Of a DNA stretch of 5,152 bases, positions 1 to 4,447 are shown in pieces; positions within the stretch are counted from its first letter, which is position 1; the number at the start of each line of letters is the position of its first letter. The DNA is from Candidatus Latescibacteria bacterium 4484_7 (GTDB lineage Bacteria; Krumholzibacteriota; Krumholzibacteriia; Krumholzibacteriales; Krumholzibacteriaceae). The notes beneath the pieces are model-generated. The model saw only the letters and a list, made by a program, of their open reading frames with translations. It was not told where the DNA came from and did no database searches. The stretch is from assembly GCA_002085285.1 (NCBI GenBank), contig NATK01000127.1, forward strand, positions 1 to 5,152, written 5' to 3'. Made by a program: the position numbers and the translations under genes.

Positions 1-1
1 C

Positions 2-31
2 CCGGGGTAGAATCGCAATGCCTTACCCAGG
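2..31 (-). terminator. Possible terminator hairpin after the S9 peptidase, cut by the window edge
   Basis: Read on the minus strand, GGGTA (28-24) can pair with TACCC (9-5) across a 14-base loop, and after one mismatch two further C-G pairs extend the stem. It lies about 25 bases past the stop codon, where a terminator is expected. Any T-tract would fall outside the window, so this cannot be confirmed. Confidence 0.25.
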
Positions 32-52
32 ATGATATCAATACTTCAGTCC

Positions 53-2077
53 CTACCTCTTTAGAAATCTGTCCATCCAGCCTATGAACTGCTCATAGTA
101 GAACTTCACATTCTGAAGCTTCAAGATCCAGTGCCCCTCATCGGGGAAGTAAACGAGCCTCGATGTAATACCCATCCTCTGAAGAGCAGTGAACATCTGC
201 AGCCCCTCGCTGAACGGCACCCTGTAGTCGCGCTCTCCCACCACGACCATGCAAGGGGTCTTGAAGTTCGAAACGAAGTTGCTCGGGCTCCAGCGCTCGT
301 ACTCCATCGGGTTCTCATACGGCGTTCCCCTGAATTCCCACTCGGGGAACCAAAGCTCCTCAGTCGTTCCGTACTCACTAACGAGGTTGTAAGGCCCAGC
401 CATCGATATGAGGCATGCGAACCTGTCGGTGTGGCCCTCGATCCAGTCGATCATGTAGCCACCGTACGAGGCTCCGGCCGCACCGATCCTCTTTGCATCG
501 ACGAAGGGCAGCGAAGCGAGATAATCGAAGCCTTTCATGATGTCGATGTAGCACTTTCCTCCCCAGTCGCCGCTGATCTCATTGATGAAATCCTGACCGA
601 ACCCGTCGCTACCGTGAAAGTTCGGTATAAATATTATGTAGCCAGCCGCAGCAAACACCTGAGCGTTCCAGTTGGTGTACCACGCGTCTATGAATGCCGA
701 TTGGGGTCCACCGTGCACGAGGACTATCGCCGGATACCTCTTGTGCGAATCGAAGTGAGGCGGCTTTATGAGAAATGCTTGAATCGTCGCCCCGTCTGCC
801 CCTTTGTATCGAATGTCTTCGGCCGAGTTTAGGTCGAGCCTCGAAATGACGGCATCGTTGAAGTGGCTCAGGCGCGCGAGATGCTTGCCAGATGTCGAAA
901 TCTTCCAGATTGAATGGGGAAAATCGAAGCTTCTACGAACGAAAACAATCGTCTTGCCGTCTGGTGTAACCGCCAAAGAAGAACTTGTGCCCTTGCCTAA
1001 TATCTTCTTTATCTTGCCACTCGCCGTATCGAGCTTGAAGAGCCCCTTGTTCCCATTATCCACCGCGGCAAAGTAGATGTACTTGCCGTCTCGAGACCAA
1101 GTGTAATCCTCTACCCAGCGGTCGAACCCCTCTGTCAAGATCCTGTGAGTCCCCTTCTTCGTATCGTATAGGGCGAGGCGCCACCTGTCCGATTCGAAGC
1201 CGGGAACGCGCTGCGTGCGGTATGCTATGTAACGCCCGTCGGGGCTGTACGAGGGCGACTCATCGGCGGCCTCGTTGTCTGTTAGCTTGGTCATATTGCC
1301 AGTTGCAACGTCTATGAGGAAGAGGTCGGTGTTGGTCGATATCGCTTCCATCTCGACCATCTTTGCCGCGACGCAGATCTTCTTTCCATCCGGAGAGAAC
1401 GAATAATCGCCCGAGCCTCCCCATGGGAATGGAGGGAAATCATGCCTTTCGCCGGGGGTTAGATCGCGGAAAGTGCCTGTTTCGACATCGGCTATGAATA
1501 GGTGGTTGAACTTACCTTCCTTCCACGTGTCCCAGTGTCTGTAGAGGAGGCCGTCTGTCACCCGCGCCTTTACACGGTTCTTCTCGCGCGCCTTCTCCAT
1601 GGCCGAGTTGCACGAATCGCTCTTACACTGCGGAAATACGAACGAGTAGAATGCTATCTCCCTTCCGTCCGGCGACCAGACGGGATCGTTGACGCCGGTC
1701 GATATGTTCGTGGCCATGCGTGCCTCGCCGCCGTCCACACGGATCACCCAAGCCTGCGGTGTCCCGCTCCTCGTCGAAACGAAGAGAATGCTCTTCCCGT
1801 CGGGCGACCATCGGGGATGATAATCCGCCGCATCACTGTTAGTCAGCTTTCTTGTCACCTTGCCGTCTGCAGAGACGAGCCAGATATCGGTGTTGCTACG
1901 GTTGGCAGCCGTATCGGGCACGGAGGCTACGAACGCCACCATACGTCCATCCGGCGAGATCTGCGGGTCGGAACATCTGGTCATCGATACAAATCTGTCA
2001 ATGGTGAGCAGGTCGGCCGACGCCGATCCCACAACGAATACCGTGAGCAGTGCAAGCAGAACAAAACGAATCCTCAT
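53..2077 (-). CDS. Exported S9 family serine peptidase (DPP5/acylaminoacyl-peptidase-like)
   Basis: Full-length 674-residue peptidase, close to the length usual for DPP5-type enzymes. Residues 1-21 are a Sec signal peptide: Arg at 2 and 4, a hydrophobic core, then an Ala-Ser-Ala cleavage site before Asp22; there is no lipobox, so it should be periplasmic or secreted. Residues about 30-420 carry repeated 'SPDG' blades of a WD40/TolB-like beta-propeller. Residues about 430-674 are the alpha/beta hydrolase domain, with oxyanion motif HGGP (455-458), nucleophile Ser537 in GASYGGY, Asp617 in GERDYRV and His649 in DEGHW, so the triad is intact. S9 enzymes of this type release dipeptides or acylated residues from short peptides; the exact specificity here is inferred only. 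Cys151 and Cys156 in a charged propeller insertion could form a disulfide after export. AAGGAGGG at 2083-2090 sits 5 bases before the ATG. It is separated from the STAS genes by a terminator-like hairpin; I see no convincing promoter of its own. TolB is excluded by the hydrolase domain. Confidence 0.95.
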   Translation of the reverse strand: MRIRFVLLALLTVFVVGSASADLLTIDRFVSMTRCSDPQISPDGRMVAFVASVPDTAANRSNTDIWLVSADGKVTRKLTNSDAADYHPRWSPDGKSILFVSTRSGTPQAWVIRVDGGEARMATNISTGVNDPVWSPDGREIAFYSFVFPQCKSDSCNSAMEKAREKNRVKARVTDGLLYRHWDTWKEGKFNHLFIADVETGTFRDLTPGERHDFPPFPWGGSGDYSFSPDGKKICVAAKMVEMEAISTNTDLFLIDVATGNMTKLTDNEAADESPSYSPDGRYIAYRTQRVPGFESDRWRLALYDTKKGTHRILTEGFDRWVEDYTWSRDGKYIYFAAVDNGNKGLFKLDTASGKIKKILGKGTSSSLAVTPDGKTIVFVRRSFDFPHSIWKISTSGKHLARLSHFNDAVISRLDLNSAEDIRYKGADGATIQAFLIKPPHFDSHKRYPAIVLVHGGPQSAFIDAWYTNWNAQVFAAAGYIIFIPNFHGSDGFGQDFINEISGDWGGKCYIDIMKGFDYLASLPFVDAKRIGAAGASYGGYMIDWIEGHTDRFACLISMAGPYNLVSEYGTTEELWFPEWEFRGTPYENPMEYERWSPSNFVSNFKTPCMVVVGERDYRVPFSEGLQMFTALQRMGITSRLVYFPDEGHWILKLQNVKFYYEQFIGWMDRFLKR

Positions 2078-2118
2078 AGCCGCCCTCCTTTTCGGCGATC
2101 GATATATCCAGCTGATTC

Positions 2119-2140
2119 AAAAAAGACCCGCCCGCCGGGT
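2119..2140 (-). terminator. Intrinsic terminator between the STAS operon and the S9 peptidase
   Basis: On the minus strand ACCCG (2140-2136), a five-base loop and CGGGT (2130-2126) form a short, all-strong stem. After one C comes a run of six T (2124-2119). This is the classic rho-independent layout. It lies about 95 bases after the second STAS gene and about 40 bases before the peptidase ATG, so it can end the STAS transcript or act as a leader terminator for the peptidase. The stem is only 5 bp, so efficiency is uncertain. Confidence 0.55.
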
Positions 2141-2151
2141 GCACCCCCGGC
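2134..2151 (-). promoter_or_regulatory. GC-rich hairpin that competes with the terminator stem
   Basis: GCCGGG and CCCGGC (2151-2146 with 2139-2134 on the minus strand) form a perfect 6-bp stem around the loop GGTGCA. Its 3' arm shares bases 2136-2139 with the 5' arm of the terminator, so the two structures cannot both form. This is the geometry of an antiterminator/terminator pair. No leader peptide or recognisable ligand-binding RNA fold was found in the leader, so a regulatory role is inference only. Confidence 0.35.
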
Positions 2152-2234
2152 TTTACGCAGGTCAACAGATCAAGCTCAAACTACCGGCTGGCCGAGCTCG
2201 TCATCAAGACAACGCCGGGTTCGCTCCCGCCGGT
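2152..2234 (-). other. Noncoding GC-rich spacer between the second STAS gene and the leader hairpins
   Basis: This stretch, just after the STAS stop codon, has no plausible small gene on either strand; the minus-strand ATG near 2196 runs into a stop after seven codons. It contains an inverted repeat of ACCGGC and GCCGGT whose first arm directly follows the stop codon, and the 8-base palindrome CGAGCTCG. A TTGACC that could serve as a -35 box has no -10 partner at 16-18 bases. Confidence 0.4.
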
Positions 2235-2576
2235 CTATTTCTTGAAACTCGCAACAGCATCATCGAGCGAAGGCAAAACATCGAAGATCAGATTCAGTCT
2301 CGTCACCTGCAGGATCCCGAGCACCCTGTCGTTGGGGTTGCAGAGCTTCATCACACCACCCTCCTTGGCATAGTGCGACCTCGCCGAAACGAGTATACCG
2401 AGCCCCGTACTCGAAATCCATTTCACCTTGGAAAGGTCTATCACCAGGTCGAGCTTCTTCTCCTTGACGAGTTCGGAAATCGTATCGATGAGAACCATGT
2501 TGTCGGGCCCCCCGTACATCTCGCCCGAAATCTCTAAAATTGCAACACCGTCCTTTTCGTGTCTTTTTATCTTCAT
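2235..2576 (-). CDS. STAS-domain protein, anti-sigma factor antagonist type (second of pair)
   Basis: A 113-residue protein that is a single STAS domain, the size of SpoIIAA/RsbV anti-anti-sigma factors. Beta strand 'GVAILEISGEM' (10-20) is followed by a GGP motif (22-24), then the strand 'DLVIDLSKVKWI' leading into SSTGLG (55-60). By alignment from memory with B. subtilis SpoIIAA, Ser56 takes the place of phosphorylated Ser58, while the preceding Asp is replaced by Ser55 and the following Ser by Thr57. The conserved C-terminal part contains 'KLCNPNDRVLGIL'. Such proteins switch partners with a serine kinase/anti-sigma factor and are reset by a PP2C phosphatase; neither partner is visible here. 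The start at 2576 is chosen because TAAAGGA lies 7 bases before it and the homologous domain begins there; an in-frame ATG at 2639 would add 21 unrelated residues and swallow an intercistronic hairpin. It is probably cotranscribed with the STAS gene upstream. Confidence 0.9.
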   Translation of the reverse strand: MKIKRHEKDGVAILEISGEMYGGPDNMVLIDTISELVKEKKLDLVIDLSKVKWISSTGLGILVSARSHYAKEGGVMKLCNPNDRVLGILQVTRLNLIFDVLPSLDDAVASFKK

Positions 2577-2582
2577 ACCTTT

Positions 2583-2589
2583 TCCTTTA
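2583..2589 (-). promoter_or_regulatory. Shine-Dalgarno site that fixes the second STAS start
   Basis: TAAAGGA is followed by a short spacer and the ATG ending at 2574. It makes the 113-residue form much more likely than the longer in-frame reading from the ATG at 2639. Confidence 0.6.
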
Positions 2590-2603
2590 CTCAAAATGAA
2601 AGT

Positions 2604-2632
2604 TCGCTGTATCCATCCACGAGATACAGCGA
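2604..2632 (-). promoter_or_regulatory. Perfect 10-bp hairpin between the two STAS cistrons
   Basis: TCGCTGTATC and GATACAGCGA are exact reverse complements separated by nine bases. The hairpin occupies most of the 67-base gap between the two STAS genes. On the minus strand it is followed by AACTTTCATTTTG, which is T-rich but not a clean T-run, so it may be a leaky terminator, an mRNA stabiliser or a processing site that changes the ratio of the two proteins. A dyad this long is unlikely by chance in so short a gap; its role is inferred. Confidence 0.6.
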
Positions 2633-2643
2633 TCCCCATCTCT

Positions 2644-2985
2644 CTAATAACTTTTCATGGCCTCGTCTTTGTCAGCGTAAACCTCGAAAACCTCAGGTAT
2701 TAGACCGCACGTCTTGAGAACCGCTTCGACCCTCGAAGAGACCGAACACAGCTTGAGCGCTGCGCCTTCCCTCTTTGCCGAAGCGTACGCTGCAATGAGG
2801 ATACCCGCTCCGAGAGAATTCAACCAGCTCACACCCTTCATATCGAGGACAAACTTCCTCTGCCCCTTCTCCAGACTCTCTTTGATAAGATCGTGAATCT
2901 TCTGGGACGTTGGGCCGCCGTCGATCTGGCCCTCGAGATCGATTACCATCACACCGCCCTCATCACGGGTAGCGATGTCAAGCAT
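2644..2985 (-). CDS. STAS-domain protein, anti-sigma factor antagonist type (first of pair)
   Basis: A 113-residue single STAS domain, a paralogue of the next gene and of identical length. It shares the layout 'GGVMVIDLEGQ', then GGP (23-25), 'KFVLDMKGVSWL', and the loop NSLGAG (56-61). In a remembered alignment with SpoIIAA, Ser57 matches phosphorylated Ser58, with Asn in the Asp57 position and Leu replacing Ser59; Ala60 replaces the usual Leu of GLG. The phosphoacceptor is therefore kept but its surroundings differ from the paralogue. The expected role is phosphorylation-dependent binding to an anti-sigma kinase or another switch partner, in the cytoplasm. AGAGGAG lies six bases before the ATG. 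It is the first gene after the promoter at 3086-3114, with an mRNA leader of about 95 bases. Its partner proteins are not in the window, so whether it controls a sigma factor or something else is unknown. Confidence 0.9.
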   Translation of the reverse strand: MLDIATRDEGGVMVIDLEGQIDGGPTSQKIHDLIKESLEKGQRKFVLDMKGVSWLNSLGAGILIAAYASAKREGAALKLCSVSSRVEAVLKTCGLIPEVFEVYADKDEAMKSY

Positions 2986-3036
2986 ATTTGTCTCCTCTCT
3001 TCAACGATTCGAATATATATGACTACGACTAATAGT

Positions 3037-3065
3037 ATGATAAGAATCGCTTGCTCATTTAACAA
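3037..3065 (-). promoter_or_regulatory. Possible second promoter (P2) for the STAS pair
   Basis: TTGTTA at 3065-3060 and TATCAT at 3042-3037 on the minus strand are separated by exactly 17 bases, matching the sigma70 consensus at 4 and 5 of 6 positions. It lies about 50 bases downstream of the stronger P1 in an AT-rich leader, where chance matches are easier, so it is less secure. Confidence 0.35.
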
Positions 3066-3085
3066 TTAAAAAAACACCTTCACGA

Positions 3086-3114
3086 ATAGTAGCACCAGGA
3101 ACTCGAGGTGTCAA
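3086..3114 (-). promoter_or_regulatory. Strong sigma70-type promoter (P1) for the STAS pair
   Basis: A perfect -35 box TTGACA (3114-3109 on the minus strand) is followed by a 17-base spacer and the -10 box TACTAT (3091-3086), which matches consensus at 5 of 6 positions. Transcription would begin near 3079 and give a leader of about 95 bases before the first STAS gene. The promoter lies within the 3' part of the recombinase remnant. Confidence 0.7.
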
Positions 3115-3142
3115 GAAAAGCCGACTCCCATCACAGCGGCTT
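3115..3142 (-). terminator. Terminator-like hairpin downstream of purM
   Basis: AAGCCG (3142-3137) and CGGCTT (3123-3118) form a 6-bp stem with a 13-base loop, followed on the minus strand by TTCTT. It lies about 115 bases past the purM stop and immediately before the -35 box of the STAS promoter, a sensible place to insulate the two units. The loop is long and the T-tract is interrupted and short, so it may be weak or fortuitous. Confidence 0.35.
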
Positions 3143-3257
3143 GCATCGACTGCTTCGAGCATCCGTCTGACCTCCCCCGGCTCTGAGGGACGACACCCTG
3201 CGCCCATTGTCTTGCATTTCGCCATTGCTTGAAATAGCTGGGACCGGAGTACAAAGA

Positions 3258-4280
3258 TCAAACGTTGATGATCTTCACCTCTCTTTGTCCCTCAACCACC
3301 CTTCCTATCGGGAACGGCCGCCACCTGTATTCGCCTTTCGGCACGTTTCCCTCGTCATCGGGCGGTACAATCACAACGAGGCCCACGCCCATATTGAACA
3401 CCCTGTACATCTCGAGTTTCTCCACACCTCCCGAGCTGCGGAGAAACTCGAAAACGGCCGGCACCTGCCAGCTCGACGCGTCTATCTCGACCGAGACCCC
3501 TTCCGGCAAAATCCTCGGAATATTCTCGAGGAGCCCTCCTCCGGTTATGTGGGCGATCCCCTTGATCTGGGCGTAGTTGCCGAGGGACGCAACCTCCTTG
3601 AGATAGCTTCTGTGCACCTCAAGGAGCTCGTCAGCGACACTTCTGCCTGTTCCGGGCAGTTCGTCGTATATGCCAAGTTCGTTCTTTTCGAATATGATCT
3701 TTCGAGCGAGGGAGTAGCCGTTCGTATGAAGCCCGCTTGAAGGAAAGGCCCAGAGCACATCGTCTGCCTCTATCGTAGAGCCGTCCACTACTTCGTTCCT
3801 CTCTACGATCCCAACGATCGTTCCGGCGAGATCATATTCACCTTCAGCGTAGAAGCCCGGCATCTCAGCCGTTTCTCCTCCAATCAGTGCACATGAATTC
3901 TCTGCGCAAGCCTTCGCCAGCCCCTTTATCACCTGCTCCACAGTTTCGGGTTTGAGCTTGCCCGTAGCGAGGTAGTCGAGAAAGAAGAGAGGTCTCGCCC
4001 CCTGTACGAGAATGTCGTTCACACAATGGTTCACGAGATCCTGCCCCACCGTATCGTGCCTGTGTGCCATGAACGCCACTTTGAGCTTTGTCCCGACGCC
4101 GTCGGTGCTCGATACGAGCACAGGGTCCTTAATCCCTCCGGGAAGGGCGAAAAGCCCTCCGAAATTGCCTACCTCGGATAGAACCTCTTCCCCCCACGTA
4201 TTCGAAACGATCTTACCTATGCGCTTCTTCACCTCGTTCGCAGCATCTATATCTACACCTGATTCAGAGTATTTCGACAC
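3258..4280 (-). CDS. purM: Phosphoribosylformylglycinamidine cyclo-ligase (AIR synthetase)
   Basis: PurM closes the imidazole ring of FGAM to give AIR with ATP, the fifth step of de novo purine synthesis, in the cytoplasm. The 340-residue product is near the usual 340-350. Family landmarks occur in order: 'YSESGVDI' (4-11), 'SSTDGVGTKLKVA' (57-69) of the ATP/metal site, 'HCVNDILVQGARPLFFLDY' (85-103), 'LIGGETAEMPGFY' (132-144), 'SSGLHTNGYSLAR' (181-193), 'HITGGGLLENIPRI' (244-257) and 'FNMGVG' (295-300). Nothing is missing. The GTG start at 4280 is preferred: GGGAGG lies eight bases before it and the protein then begins at the family's usual N-terminus. An in-frame ATG at 4313 has no Shine-Dalgarno and lies only a few bases from the predicted transcription start. 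No other pur gene is visible, so it stands alone here with its own promoter. A terminator-like hairpin follows about 115 bases after the stop. Confidence 0.97.
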   Translation of the reverse strand: MSKYSESGVDIDAANEVKKRIGKIVSNTWGEEVLSEVGNFGGLFALPGGIKDPVLVSSTDGVGTKLKVAFMAHRHDTVGQDLVNHCVNDILVQGARPLFFLDYLATGKLKPETVEQVIKGLAKACAENSCALIGGETAEMPGFYAEGEYDLAGTIVGIVERNEVVDGSTIEADDVLWAFPSSGLHTNGYSLARKIIFEKNELGIYDELPGTGRSVADELLEVHRSYLKEVASLGNYAQIKGIAHITGGGLLENIPRILPEGVSVEIDASSWQVPAVFEFLRSSGGVEKLEMYRVFNMGVGLVVIVPPDDEGNVPKGEYRWRPFPIGRVVEGQREVKIINV

Positions 4281-4288
4281 CAGACATA

Positions 4289-4294
4289 CCTCCC
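4289..4294 (-). promoter_or_regulatory. Shine-Dalgarno site that selects the purM GTG start
   Basis: GGGAGG sits eight bases before the GTG at 4280. The out-of-frame ATG at 4287-4285 directly after it is too close to be used well and does not lead into the PurM frame, so the GTG is the supported start. Confidence 0.75.
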
Positions 4295-4323
4295 GGTAGA
4301 AACAGGTAACCATTTACAGGTGG

Positions 4324-4352
4324 ATTATAATCAAAACACCGACAAAGTTAAA
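4324..4352 (-). promoter_or_regulatory. Promoter for purM
   Basis: A perfect -10 box TATAAT (4329-4324 on the minus strand) is preceded at 17 bases by TTTAAC (4352-4347), a poor -35 match at 3 of 6. Transcription would start near 4317 and give a leader of about 35 bases to the GTG. No purine riboswitch fits in such a short leader; control by a repressor cannot be judged from the sequence. Confidence 0.5.
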
Positions 4353-4367
4353 CGAAATTTGAAGACT

Positions 4368-4402
4368 GTAGCGTGGCGGGTGTGGGTACGCAAAGCCGCT
4401 AC
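4368..4402 (-). repeat. Inverted repeat between the radical SAM gene and purM
   Basis: GTAGCG (4402-4397 on the minus strand) and CGCTAC (4373-4368) are perfect complements, and two further G-C pairs form inside after a two-base bulge, enclosing a C-rich loop. It lies between the radical SAM stop and the purM promoter and could end the upstream transcript, but no T-tract follows. An operator is equally possible. Confidence 0.35.
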
Positions 4403-4447
4403 TCAGCGTCGATATTTGAAGTTAGCGATGAGACAAGCGCAGCGCTG

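Larger units (their letters stand above)
3055..3225 (-). pseudogene. Probable remnant of a tyrosine recombinase (integrase) N-terminal region
   Basis: This 56-codon open frame reads like the start of a phage-type integrase. 'CRPSEPGEVRRMLEAVDASR' (11-30) resembles the common opening with 'RPL..EEVRRLLEA', and 'RLFLTPRVPGATIREG' (35-50) keeps the spacing LFL-x5-G-x2-I-x-E of the catalytic box I normally written ALFLxxxxTGLRISEL. The catalytic Arg would be Thr46 (GATIRE for GLRISE), and the frame stops a few residues later without any of the remaining catalytic domain, so the product could not recombine DNA. There is no Shine-Dalgarno before the ATG at 3225; the frame stays open upstream as far as 3261, overlapping the purM stop. 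A promoter and terminator-like hairpin are superimposed on its second half. It may instead be noncoding sequence with a chance resemblance; the family call is from remembered patterns, not a search. Confidence 0.4.

Noticed and set aside
131..832. Long plus-strand open frame opposite the S9 peptidase
   Set aside because: It is antisense to the catalytic domain with its intact Ser-Asp-His triad, has no recognisable domain and no Shine-Dalgarno support.
1502..2537. Overlapping plus-strand open frames covering the peptidase N-terminus, spacer and second STAS gene
   Set aside because: They run across gene borders and hairpins on the other strand, are rich in Arg and Pro as expected for antisense frames, and resemble no family.
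2577..2639. Extended start for the second STAS protein at the ATG at 2639
   Set aside because: The extra 21 residues lie outside the STAS domain and over a perfect hairpin; the internal ATG at 2576 has the ribosome binding site.
2986..3257. Riboswitch or small structured RNA in the purM-STAS spacer
   Set aside because: I could not match the interval to remembered cores of purine, SAM, cobalamin or SRP RNAs; the recombinase-like frame explains its first half better.
3207..3740. Plus-strand open frames opposite the C-terminal half of purM
   Set aside because: They are antisense to conserved PurM motifs and show no family features.
4281..4313. ATG at 4313 as the purM start
   Set aside because: No Shine-Dalgarno precedes it, it lies only a few bases from the predicted transcription start, and the added residues are not part of PurM.
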